NCBI GenBank assembly: GCA_964554475.1
Contig: CAZKOT010000013.1
Location: forward strand, 1-28,068
Reading direction: 5' to 3'
DNA: 28,068 nucleotides
Source of the DNA: CAJKWP01 sp964554475
GTDB taxonomy: Bacteria; Bacillota; Clostridia; Christensenellales; UBA1242
The notes beneath the pieces were generated by a model, which saw only the letters and a program-made list of their open reading frames with translations, searched no databases and was not told where the DNA came from. Positions 15,001-19,000 of the stretch are shown one piece after another (within the stretch, counting starts at the first letter, position 1; each line of letters starts with the position of its first letter). A program made the position numbers and the translations under genes.

Positions 15001-16893
15001 TTCCTTGATAGTCTATATCAAGGAGGAACCATAGTTTTATTTCTTGACCCAATGGAGTATGAGGTTACTTTTCACTTGAGTGAAACTGAATATCACACTT
15101 TTAACCTTTTAGTTGGTTCCGGATTTGAAGAAGTGCTAGGAGATGCTGAATATAGTTATTACATGCAACCTTCGCTAGATACGCGTGTTTTCATAGGTTG
15201 GTTTTCTGAGCCTTTTTCAGGAACTCAATATATTAATCAAAATGGAACAGTAATACATAATTGGATTTTTGGTGATGGTGATATTTATGCGCAATGGGTT
15301 AGGGAGTATGCCACCTATTCAATTGTTTACAACCCACAAAACTATGCACACAAAGATGAACAATCGGTTAATTTCCCGCGTGACCCGGAAATCTATTTTT
15401 CATCTACTGAAACACCTACGACTATTACTTTAAAATATTTTATTGGAAGTGCAATAACACTTATTGCACCCGAGGCGGCAGAAGGTTTCATGTTTTCACA
15501 CTGGCTTTTGAACGGAACAACAATTGCTTCAAATCGATTATTATATCAATTTTTTATTGAAACACCAGAAATCGAAACCCAAGTTTTAACTATTATTTAC
15601 AAAGTTAAAATTTCAGTTATGCCAACTGTTTTTGGTGGCTATGCAAAAATCAACAATGTTAATAATGCGTTTTTGTTAGAGGGAGAAAGTGCACAAATTA
15701 GCGCAACGCCATTAAACGGTTATGTTTTTGTTGGGTGGAAAATTTTAGGAGAGGAAGATTTTGTTAGTTCGCAACCTATTATGACAGTTAACTACAGTTC
15801 AACACCTATTGTTTACGTGCCTGTTTTTGATGGAAAAGAGATTGAAATTTTAATTAATAATGATCCAAATAAAGGAGCAATTACAGAGTGGAATATTAGC
15901 AGAGGAGGGGTAGTTATATCACCCGTTCAAACAGGGGGAAAATATTATGTTAAACTTGATGATGTTTTGATTTTTGTTGTTACGTATTATTCGCCTTTCT
16001 GGCATTCGGGTTGGAAAATAAATGGAAATGATGTGGGACAATTTTCATCTTATACTGTAACAGTTTCCGATGTTAATAATCCAAATATAACCTTTGAAAC
16101 GATTTATACCGAAGTCAATGTTTCTTGTTCAATTTCTTTTGATAAGGATCAAGCAGAAGTAACTCGCGGAGGCGTGCATATTAATGCTGGGACAATATTT
16201 TCAATAAGTCTTGGAGAAGAAGTTCAATTTTCATTCTGGGCAAAACCAAGATGGAAATATACGGGTGTAACTTTGAATGGAATAGCTTTAAATGAAGAAT
16301 ACATTGTTCGTTCCGAAAATATTTATACAGTAACGGTTCCTATTTCTTCTCTTTTAGTAACTCAAAGAAATGCTTTTATCTTGCGTTTTGAAATGTTAAA
16401 ATGGATTGATGTTCGTTTGCCGTTTGAAGGGTTGGGAACGGAAGCAAATCCTTATGTAATTCTAACTGCCGAACATCTTGCTCAAATGAGTTATTTGATT
16501 AATAATAATATTGCTGTTGACTCACTTGAAAAAAGTGAATATGCTTCGGCATACTATTTGTTGGCAGCGTCAATTGATTTGAGTAGTAGGTTTTGGACTC
16601 CTATAGGAACTGAAGAACATCCTTTTAATGGAACACTTAAAATAGAATATAATGTAAGAAACATTAATCTTGACGATACATATTTAATTACCCATTTAAG
16701 TGGTTTATTTGGTTACGTAACCGAAGATGCTGAATTTAAAGTTGATATTCCAGATTTTACAATTATGTATATAATTTTAGGTTCTTTGGGTGGAGCATTA
16801 ATTATTTTTGCGACAGTATTTGTGATTATCATTATTATTCGCCGAAGAAGACTTCGAGAAAAAGCGGGAGAATATAATATAAACATGGAATAA
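1..16893 (+). CDS. Giant repeat-rich membrane-anchored surface protein, 5' partial
   Basis: The frame of the ATG at 130 is already open from base 1 with no stop and no ribosome binding site before that ATG, so the gene begins outside the window; at least 5630 residues are visible. It ends at TAA 16891-16893. The protein is almost entirely extracellular beta-repeat: InlB B-repeats (Listeria-Bacteroides repeat; motif GY-F-GWW then YA-W), YDG/MBG-type domains (K-YDG-N motifs), Ig-like segments (YQWYK, GQYFC), and many divergent InlB-like repeats in the C-terminal third. Near the end comes a GTEANPY-I-TAEHLAQ motif with a DLSSRFWTPIG-type segment and GLFGYV, as in GLUG-associated surface proteins. 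The last 45 residues are a hydrophobic helix (about 26 residues) followed by RRRR and a short tail; no LPXTG motif is seen, so anchoring is by the membrane helix. Probably an adhesin or scaffold protein; ligand unknown. The missing N-terminus should carry the signal peptide. Confidence 0.9.
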   Translation: MLITGYRINGNFYKISLPQIFTFTDSPNNHKIQYPQPWHLYDLMFNVLSGNGINLIGDEIVHMEIPIEFVGWVFNLKTAFINDNEEVQEIINPYSSQHPISDSDFIPTINVVPDLTDITGYYIFCTPGYSGFSVKANNVVPMTTMGIVFSSNKIWRPVSIDSLHPFKSVRIFTTINGERVDVTDDVLADNVSFTWSFTDNKYILTSFDDFEDESIYDVYFIMEKVPYTVTFKSNPNPNDDEIKLSIFKDGTTPINFNSPYIFHYDEAQYFKFNANYGYLLSDLTIKGQGQAVRVNNFVPEPIGAPYPDIFPNVLEDLFELFLYFFDDAESSFGTKINISSQNSQVEIFITTVAQDAIFTIEHYFQDIYDEELFEKILPSYPDQILTRKTDDIITNVLGYTATGFENQLNALVRIFVFGEEVEPPGRSHKVVWDGSLVFKFYYERNIYTLNYFANDGTGTVLQTQDYKHDEHITVTDLIPTRDGYTFGRWDTNPSGTGVSYSSGVVLETTNNINLYAIWDYLAFQVTWSALDADENSYLWENSSGYLISETQKIATSEVTYDQKYSYLEGVQYSSLINPSRLGYVFKGWWTEDGEIQIESDTTVKITTDTTFYAHWEENEVTIYFNHNLPTGAPYDLSFSSKTEKVNHYYGELPEFEEFGVTSALEFLGWSFTSSGDIELVSELTLIPLDSPLIINVYARWELKNPSFNTNPWSFVGTYTGSPQNTLVVSNVTGQPYFITNYFNFITYSYQWYKVDGGTSNLLYMKVSPILSLQNVLDSGQYFCNVTSVYDGVEKSADTAVGEVIINHSIINVTVAPSSLINGKINKTYDNTSIATGISTDNLSILEASAVYDTPEVGDNKTVTFTVTFTNETYTLANYAVYFSGSQATLTEIGINQYTFTVNNIGKINKQAVTINIGTLIWYYTATNASYDFSWDYLDEMTEQEIRYVRSHVITGSIQTTDSVVGTYTFGGTTLGLIANLLVKLASEDKSANYNFSISGTIVISAAGTDKQLVVEKYESLNKTTMTENPSSIQKLIIKYNEVDISATNTYYFGINRITVTNNIGLTNAIIKTDPNFTGKIVIIGDYTTVSTEGIQTISAPYRWQNQPSGTLIGENQSVEFDFTQISQGQNLLIRAKFRNYAVLNYNDRLGSITQETVYYTDEGEEISHPVLSSSGLNFENWWVDTTYTQQAPAIWQDGVFEKTFFAKWSVNDIFITDFLSDGVSLGIIADVIIEKNYDGQIHQLQAVIGNIDNNLSYTYEWIRGLSLESENEIYTYKNVISKELVLRICAQLTYESDLAPSQEKQSLIDINITVNKYEFTYSDVISKVYDGNNKITDGTNDFIVVELNEISESFKIKGTYATNRVGEDIVLTVGIENNEAFDISNYEITITSSGTIIKKDIFLANIDSYDENNKIYDGEIFTAIKENVSSSDVAINDILNITIGTTSQNVGQYVTGEPTPTLIILSWNAFYGVENITNCYNLVSISGSAEILNFEINTENIIFNNETIPYDGQEHLINANLENFGESLAEDFTLSYSWSDGETIFVYEDGGPIDVGIYTMSLELILKTGVDPQSYSIIGANPVTATLTISVREITVHLNTVDQTFYGKGVKIVSVDTQVPTHSVVNLPLPTGYYIEGAIQTNSGLPGNYSQVIGNLESTLIVKNLTEQDVSDNFIITIEGTIKIIHQFNIVYNKGNENAIGTMPVHPVNYGQTITLYTNGFSNSGYVFNGWATEENGPKVYDQWQVVTLVDDEGGGIFYPAHGETLELFALWIEFGQAPIYVELYLQNLNGTYDSYYTRQEITGTCGYTVVLVPNYSEEPYIENFILRFYDGEPILENQVGADQSFSPSKEGFTLSHYEDSVFEAIIPTDKESGEKLKIFFERNSYKITFYPNNGDPNTYEQFYLFEEAVTEDKIYSLVLHNLILVEPTLEGHDFDGWFINYSEPNSEKVNFETYVMPPNEEGIILTARYIPYANTIFKIELYRQEIGGNYPEEIEESDSDNIMFTAGWTDANAMVEFVYSGEDIVDVNIVITKDLNENEIIEPNETKVVSLTNLVNTLGFTIIEHEDQVINGTILFDPENPLVLKLFFERKQFTLIKNFHIVEVPNETATYYYGEEIILLDELPPTGFLFDGWWYNYTDGTYDEFCHGQITITNDTTINAKWKPCTDTQFNLKIYLQKLDSTYEDISPNVINFNPEGTTGFFAEYIYEEYEGVWGFSLVVYSGIDNTYPRLKTLRPFNSPHFIEFDISQPNDYNTIISPDGSGSITVYLKRNTYQINYYIYDELDPADVTFSEIMYYSNIEYTKPANPVKDGYLFDGWFFDTTYALNKKVQWSTYKITSDINIYAKWNRISVNWTLNTYFENPYEEDEYLTTSYTLASGGLISEIIDRDLPVQFVAIEDLDEDDTWEINVYENQTKTTLLRTVLISHIGYTFNYQEILTRGLVIEKTILADGSMEIDIYLSVNPYTLTINTYENDAPIITNIPLNYGQAPDPTPSDPTGERTGYTFGGWFTDALCTISFTFENWTMPDEDKSIYAKWYTQGPVTYQVIIHRQKADLDYAIESIYHSFTGGNYVVIEGSDSTWQWTIYTDSSKTPPSLFSQSFSEPGYTFDYRGQTLEADIIADLTINIYFLINSYTFTIVNEPEDYLIEPVEGVNYQEIEVYYNQNPYSTLYSTPNFSLYSNPVKTGYVFDGWWESYDDINGFLSPYDVLGFKMPSSDFTVYAKWDRGISYYTLLYYLQSATNDQIYTLNSEQTDYNSSVTENYMVIHDYNTDGTRELCVYESESAYLISPSNPLEVVLLVVEGYSFDYDYYVENYILDELEGELTADNLLTFNIFMSIDSYFLYGVQGNGQSDLSLQLKYGQAVDSEDVFADPIRTGYSFTQWFNDNDWTDAFGWDDFVMPAMNYYIYAGWMPISGTVFSIEYYLQNANGSYNATPFKTSQQTGTTEMSLEVNLSGELIINGNAPEALESFEGYSFDPTFDYQTGDLEGVIAGDGTTTLKVRYARNAYTLTIDYNDNDVTPNYVEEDVLFGSVFTETIPYLLRTGYDFKGWYYDEACTPENKAIYTINLLQPTLFDYIMLPKNVTLYAKWQPQTTTYQVYHVLEDLNGIYDDNNPVEIRTYSGMVGTNVTEENVTILTYLGFTFNDVESTLSGVVGPLGSLILYACYSRNAYNLVFDANGGSGSMDSQVYKYGETASLNSNTFTREGYNFLGWMEKASNFVVDYEDEGNYFFNYNENHTLFALWELNTPIATLSSLDLTVEYGDIITLTVNAPHNADVDYSFKWYRNDELFSIGTPGTFEYENLLNLTEIGQSGTYYVIVTFTSTETTGVANNTATTTSNSLSPIISKRSVIVDFSIASEYVYNTAPQSPLFSIIYLGGNPSRLDVSLPHLVATYFLSGIEVTSAISVGTYTLTVSLWDSINFEITGSDSCSFAIEQLSWDISSFLTEGFFFKIYPTIPDPSLSSTFIHPITGEQILINFVRETGENVGYYDLVIDSYNNPNYDIILLEENNGFQIIASSSITAQLSFVDPLLLTKIYDGEKVDLENIAFSISNLELSYEGMFGVIESVEFTIVNNSKNVGSYEIILESCTCLIFENVELDQTYYFTITPAIINYVAIENISKTYDENNIFVAQSGVHYEGVLPFDDSKVTVFAFFDNANVGNNKALTFSLSLGGESSNYQLSSDFLIQVGSITVRHVKIVPTSPLSYIYGEFTTSSVISFNILGLNDGGNYNLIVDNSQFSGDIRIDLIVGFTKYIVGIYDIVSDLSVITSNYIIDNVSGGLVISDDEINPLQITIITRQLSITANWDKYYDGNNNVISLITLNGVLDDDVVTVVASYDSAEVGLRTITISLNGVDSVNYALAISTANGSIYNKNVTAILDYNFPTGSTHSIGAPTYLTFIYNRTIYESGIVSLPFPTATGYGFQGWFDTPSGTGNQFLVSTQIDALNWGVAEEKTLYARWAEGTVTLSVGAITKSLEFPHVVFDGENLTTIPSGTLEYSFNGTDFFILENITTEINMGETIYIRATNKANYEFDGWFASSEYGNDELTTIDNIVVNEELISILMVSNCSLFARFKLNTNNITLNFNADGESITLLGEFLNWDVVFENEKHSEISKYFDYNTNITLPSATSILRKGWTLLNWTTNDDGTGDSYDFNEEFNLSTDFVLYANWEVKTFTSTFVAATGPLEELVLINGDRGAFPTMGGDESFEQESFDINFAQTFTNIFAIIETPERLRFDFAGWFDSDGNEITSLTSFIWDENKTFYAKWTEQTFTAQITVNALDGGSVSIISTVGILSVLREVNEGQENITINLLASAILTLQIVSNEGYVLNFSNSLITDVDCLQTGNLNDNPSVVSISRFATNFELEILFGALLHEIQITVNDSTMGSVTPLIQNQIIESLQAEYEEYPQGFEERPSGTFENGIWTIFVFTSEKLDLTFTEEIGYEFKGFNASNEEIRYSFDELNKIITFENFITSSQIQINFAEEENFIRVRIGNDVSDINIDNTNMGSFTFSIDEGEIISGGNDYIIPIKTGQELTITVNSNYGYILSETGWYFNKTDENGNDGLFEKTGNQIIFSGFDCDGEILIPFTRELFTFELKFACYRDGVFDEITTGVEDYLNVTMTAADEVLENTYYFYERIVEINAVANLSNGYIFHGFFTQLSAANLIDLSTNYEHQVNENTIIYAVVKLVEYTVTYEINGVNGWFNLDSYSLKVKHGEDSILVTLTVELGFNFEGWEIYDEIIGWLSYPELLDHDDNELTRIERNVTQNLRIRANVSTTSVTITFDSKCIAYIDAGGVHYDEMTSAIGTIRDFEQTIPEGLITFEFDSETGSVVRLVASPNQGYRVYSYEISDENYRAIVNINPSLSYVEFSNFVGDFSVTVIFEAIENEFDIRLVNYDGDSFFSSTDYLVAGVIEVIPPRLQTGVLYAPSAFATVRTEESFRINFKVNHGFEIIDNGGVPKIGIRFDDETYVDITTGIDVQDGGVQYAYLISLFLDSLYQGGTIVLFLDPMEYEVTFHLSETEYHTFNLLVGSGFEEVLGDAEYSYYMQPSLDTRVFIGWFSEPFSGTQYINQNGTVIHNWIFGDGDIYAQWVREYATYSIVYNPQNYAHKDEQSVNFPRDPEIYFSSTETPTTITLKYFIGSAITLIAPEAAEGFMFSHWLLNGTTIASNRLLYQFFIETPEIETQVLTIIYKVKISVMPTVFGGYAKINNVNNAFLLEGESAQISATPLNGYVFVGWKILGEEDFVSSQPIMTVNYSSTPIVYVPVFDGKEIEILINNDPNKGAITEWNISRGGVVISPVQTGGKYYVKLDDVLIFVVTYYSPFWHSGWKINGNDVGQFSSYTVTVSDVNNPNITFETIYTEVNVSCSISFDKDQAEVTRGGVHINAGTIFSISLGEEVQFSFWAKPRWKYTGVTLNGIALNEEYIVRSENIYTVTVPISSLLVTQRNAFILRFEMLKWIDVRLPFEGLGTEANPYVILTAEHLAQMSYLINNNIAVDSLEKSEYASAYYLLAASIDLSSRFWTPIGTEEHPFNGTLKIEYNVRNINLDDTYLITHLSGLFGYVTEDAEFKVDIPDFTIMYIILGSLGGALIIFATVFVIIIIIRRRRLREKAGEYNINME
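1336..2103 (+). repeat. Block of three InlB B-repeats in the giant protein
   Basis: Three consecutive InlB-type repeats are read here, ending near 1560 (LYAIW), 1848 (FYAHW) and 2103 (VYARW). Each has a beta strand, a GYxFxGW-like core and a closing Y-A-x-W. They are too diverged to be recent DNA duplications. Confidence 0.8.
2430..5060 (+). repeat. Block of YDG/MBG-like and Ig-like domains
   Basis: Repeated signatures KTYDN, KVYDGNN, KIYDGE and PYDGQEH, each followed by a strand-rich segment with a VG-Y or VGDN motif, are typical of YDG and MBG beta domains of bacterial adhesins. An InlB-like unit (AKW near 3624) and an Ig-like segment interrupt the block. Domain borders are approximate and assigned by eye. 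Confidence 0.65.
5335..9744 (+). repeat. Tandem array of eight ~190-residue super-repeats
   Basis: Eight units begin at about 5335, 5926, 6505, 7057, 7630, 8191, 8755 and 9289, giving lengths of 197, 193, 184, 191, 187, 188, 178 and 152 residues. Each unit pairs a first half starting like IELYLQ-NGTY, containing a GYTFD-type turn and closing with a YFERNSY-like strand, with a second half that is a canonical InlB B-repeat (GYxFDGWW ... YAKW). The units are strongly diverged in sequence but keep order and length. Confidence 0.75.
9751..11640 (+). repeat. Second block of Ig-like and YDG/MBG domains
   Basis: Opens with an Ig-like segment (FKWYRN, SGTYYV), then an MBG-like segment (YVYNTAPQSP ... 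VGTYTLTV) and several YDG-like units (TKIYDGEK, SKTYDENN, DKYYDGNN), each with a VGxxxxTxS strand. It mirrors the block at 2430-5060 and flanks the super-repeat array on its C-terminal side. Confidence 0.6.
11641..16390 (+). repeat. InlB and divergent InlB-like repeats, C-terminal third
   Basis: InlB-type units end near 11893 (YARW), 12525 (YANW) and 12813 (YAKW). After that the repeats become divergent: units with ITVNDSTMGSVTP, GYVFVGWKI and similar phrases, as in the divergent InlB B-repeat family (Flg_new_2). A last clear InlB-like closure is YAQW near 15297. Confidence 0.65.
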
Positions 16894-16949
16894 TAGACAA
16901 ATTCCTTAATTAATTGTTTTCTGCCCAACGTTCATCAATGTATAAATTT

Positions 16950-16982
16950 CCCCCTAAAGTCAATACTAAAAACTTAAGGGGG
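16950..16982 (+). promoter_or_regulatory. Hairpin occluding the rubrerythrin Shine-Dalgarno
   Basis: Arms CCCCCTAAAGT (16950-16960) and ACTTAAGGGGG (16972-16982) pair at 10 of 11 positions with one A-A mismatch, around an 11-nt loop. The 3' arm contains the whole Shine-Dalgarno AAGGGGG (16976-16982), seven bases before the ATG. A TATAAA hexamer at 16941-16946 would start an mRNA close to the 5' arm, although no good -35 is seen. No T-run follows, so it is not an ordinary terminator. Confidence 0.6.
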
Positions 16983-16989
16983 ATTTATT

Positions 16990-17577
16990 ATGGATTTTAT
17001 GTCTTCACAAACACAAAAAAATTTAGCACGCGCTTTTGCTGGAGAATGTCAAGACGGTGCACGTTATCAATTTTTATCAAAAACTGCAAAATCACAGCAA
17101 CTTAAGTTTTTATCAGACACTATGAAAACACTTGCAAAAAACGAAATGGCACATGCGAGTAGATTTTACGATTTGTTAATTACTCACGGTGGAAAAGAAA
17201 TGGAAAATATTGAAATTACCGCTGGTTATCCTTTTGACAGTTGTGAACTTGAAAAAGGGTTCAAAAACGCAAGTAAAGCAGAAATTTCTCAAGCAAAAAA
17301 CATTTATCCTTCATTTGCAAAAGTAGCAAAAGATGAAGGATTTGCAGATGTTGCAAAACAATTTATGTTGACTGCAGAAGTGGAAAATCAACATGGATTA
17401 ATACTAGCAGAAATTGACAAAAAATATAATGGAAAAAAATTGTATAAAGAAATGAAAGAAACTGAATGGAAATGTTCAAATTGCGGGCATAGGCATAACG
17501 CAAAAGAAGCTTGGAAAGAATGTCCTTTGTGTACTTATCCACAAGGTTATGTTATTAGTCAGTTTGAAAACAAGTAA
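16990..17577 (+). CDS. Rubrerythrin
   Basis: Cytosolic non-haem diiron protein that reduces hydrogen peroxide in anaerobes, taking electrons through its rubredoxin-like domain. The 195 residues comprise a four-helix ferritin-like domain (about 1-150) and a C-terminal rubredoxin-like zinc-ribbon fold with CSNC (162-165) and CPLC (178-181). Likely diiron ligands are E19 (AFAGE), E52 and H55 (NEMAH), E98, and E132 with H135 (ENQH). By hand alignment to Desulfovibrio rubrerythrin, the ligand equivalent to E97 is Q101. The start is fixed by AAGGGGG at 16976-16982; this ribosome site is buried in a hairpin. It follows the giant surface gene by 96 bases and is probably an independent unit. The family call is secure, the ligand substitution less so. 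Confidence 0.95.
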   Translation: MDFMSSQTQKNLARAFAGECQDGARYQFLSKTAKSQQLKFLSDTMKTLAKNEMAHASRFYDLLITHGGKEMENIEITAGYPFDSCELEKGFKNASKAEISQAKNIYPSFAKVAKDEGFADVAKQFMLTAEVENQHGLILAEIDKKYNGKKLYKEMKETEWKCSNCGHRHNAKEAWKECPLCTYPQGYVISQFENK

Positions 17578-17665
17578 AGCTCGCTCGGGGTTTGTAACAC
17601 CGCTAGGCTTCGGTAGCACTTGTGTGCTACCTGCAGAGACGCTCGTTACAAAACCCCTCGCTCGC
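17578..17665. repeat. GC-rich palindromic element, copy 1
   Basis: Begins directly after the rubrerythrin stop. A perfect 8-bp inner hairpin (GGTAGCAC 17612-17619, loop TTGT, GTGCTACC 17624-17631) sits inside a second inverted pair, GGGGTTTGTAAC (17587-17598) and GTTACAAAACCCC (17645-17657), which match with one extra A. Composition is far more GC-rich than the flanks. It may also end rubrerythrin transcription, but no T-run follows. Confidence 0.75.
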
Positions 17666-17733
17666 CCGTTAAAAAAGGATGAGCGCTGGAGCTAGCGTGT
17701 TGGAGAATTTTATTTTCAATTAATTAAATATTA

Positions 17734-17788
17734 ATAAATTTTTTATCTTAATTGAAATTAATTGAAATTAATTTTGGAATATTATTAA
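17734..17788. repeat. AT-rich 55-nt direct repeat, copy 1
   Basis: Identical to 18041-18095. It contains a short internal duplication of GAAATTAATT. Together with the GC-rich palindrome it forms one compound tandem unit; copy 1 ends exactly at the assembly gap. Confidence 0.85.
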
Positions 17789-17888
17789 NNNNNNNNNNNN
17801 NNNNNNNNNNNNNNNNNNNNNNNNNNNNNNNNNNNNNNNNNNNNNNNNNNNNNNNNNNNNNNNNNNNNNNNNNNNNNNNNNNNNNNNN
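17789..17888. other. Assembly gap of 100 N
   Basis: Exactly 100 N, a conventional scaffold gap size, so the true length is unknown. The sequence on both sides belongs to the same repeat unit: the left flank ends where copy 1 of the AT-rich part ends, and the right flank starts inside the palindrome at the base matching 17621. The gap most likely hides a palindrome 5' half, or further repeat units. Confidence 0.95.
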
Positions 17889-18040
17889 TGTGTGCTACCT
17901 GCAGAGACGCTCGTTACAAAACCCCTCGCTCGCCCGTTAAAAAGGATGAGCGCTGGAGTTAGGGCGGGGGTTAGGGCGTTGGAATAATTAATTTTAATTT
18001 TAATAACAAGTTTAATACATGTTTTTAAATTTTATTATTT
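17889..18040. repeat. GC-rich palindromic element, copy 2 (3' half) and spacer
   Basis: From 17889 the sequence repeats 17621 onward (inner hairpin 3' arm, GTTACAAAACCCC, then GGATGAGCGCTGGAG). It diverges after about 17957, where a G-rich stretch with two GTTAGGGCG-like words is inserted. The 5' half is lost in the gap. Confidence 0.8.
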
Positions 18041-18126
18041 ATAAATTTTTTATCTTAATTGAAATTAATTGAAATTAATTTTGGAATATTATTAATAGCT
18101 CGCTCGGGGTTTGTAACACCGCTAGG
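18041..18126. repeat. AT-rich repeat copy 2 plus palindrome 5' fragment (copy 3)
   Basis: 18041-18095 is the second 55-nt AT-rich repeat. From 18097 to 18126 the first 30 bases of the palindrome (AGCTCGCTCGGGG start) recur, then the match stops abruptly, leaving a truncated third copy. 18127-18339 is AT-rich with no gene or clear signal that I can support. Confidence 0.85.
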
Positions 18127-18339
18127 ATTTAACTTGTTTAATTTAAGCTTATTAAATTAAAATTTGAATTAAATTATTATTTTTGTTATTTTTGTTATTT
18201 ATATTTCAAAAACTTTTTATTAGTCGCTTTGGTTGTAACATTTTAATATGTTTTAATTCCATATACTACAATTATTTTTATTAAAACAATACCATCTTTT
18301 TTGTTATTTTTTTATTTATTTTAATTTGTGTTTTTTGCT

Positions 18340-18368
18340 TTGTTAAATATTTTTTAATGTGATATTCT
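18340..18368 (+). promoter_or_regulatory. Sigma-A-like promoter for the LOR-family gene
   Basis: A -35 TTGTTA (18340-18345) and -10 TATTCT (18363-18368) are separated by 17 bases, with a TG extension (TGA) before the -10. The gene's ATG lies 22 bases downstream of the -10. Confidence 0.5.
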
Positions 18369-18389
18369 TATTAACATAAGGAGCCAATC

Positions 18390-18905
18390 ATGATTTTTAA
18401 ATTAAGACAAAATATTTTTTCATGGTTTAGAGAAAATTATGAAATTGTTGACGAAACAGACACTCCAAGATATTCTATTCGTTCAAAGGTAACACTTCTT
18501 CGTAAGTTTAAAATTACCGATTTAGCCGGAAATACAATTTTTAACATTGAAAAACGATATTTTCGCTACTATGCCCGTTATGACATTAAAAACGCAAATG
18601 ATGAACTTTTGTTTTATACTAAACGACTTCCCACTTTTTTTATTAGAAAAATGAAAGTTTGTTCGCCTGATCGAAAAAAAGTTTACAGAATTAAGGGCGA
18701 TGTTTTTGGTTGGAATTTTGAAATTACTGATTTAGAAAGAAATGTTGTTGCAAATATAAGTAAGAAATTGTTTAGATTAAGTGATACTTACGGTGTTGAA
18801 GTTTTAGATGAAAATCAAACCGAATTGTTACTAACCGTTGCTTTAATATGCGACACTGTTTACCATAGACCCAGAGGAAGATTTAGATTTTGGCGATTTA
18901 AATAA
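18390..18905 (+). CDS. LURP-one-related / YxjI (Tubby C-terminal-like) family protein
   Basis: 171 residues, close to the usual length of YxjI-type proteins. The pattern is a chain of beta strands containing FKITDLAGNTIFNIEK and FEITDLERNVVANISKK, with the family's paired basic, aromatic-rich strands. This is the LOR (formerly DUF567) fold, related to Tubby C-terminal domains and phospholipid scramblases. No signal peptide or membrane helix is seen, so it is probably cytosolic or peripherally membrane-associated. The bacterial function is not established. The start is supported by AAGGAG at 18378-18383 and by an upstream promoter. The gene stands alone and ends at a strong bidirectional terminator. 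Fold assignment is by pattern, without a profile search. Confidence 0.75.
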   Translation: MIFKLRQNIFSWFRENYEIVDETDTPRYSIRSKVTLLRKFKITDLAGNTIFNIEKRYFRYYARYDIKNANDELLFYTKRLPTFFIRKMKVCSPDRKKVYRIKGDVFGWNFEITDLERNVVANISKKLFRLSDTYGVEVLDENQTELLLTVALICDTVYHRPRGRFRFWRFK

Positions 18906-18954
18906 AAAAATTTGGTGTCTTGTGAAAAAATAATTTTCCAAGACACTTTTTTTT
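18903..18954. terminator. Bidirectional rho-independent terminator
   Basis: Stem GTGTCTTG (18915-18922) with CAAGACAC (18939-18946), extended by an inner GAAAA/TTTTC pairing with one bulge, is followed by eight T. On the other strand the hairpin is preceded by an A-run (18903-18909) that reads as T, so it can serve both convergent genes. Confidence 0.85.
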
Positions 18955-19000
18955 GCTTAATAGAATTTAATTTAAATTTTACAAAAAAATATTTGATTTG

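Noticed and set aside
17752..17940. Open frame of 62 codons running through the N gap
   Set aside because: More than half of it is N; the flanks are repeat sequence and no ribosome site is present.
17578..18126. CRISPR array
   Set aside because: Repeats are long, compound and adjacent with no unique spacers of uniform size and no cas genes nearby.
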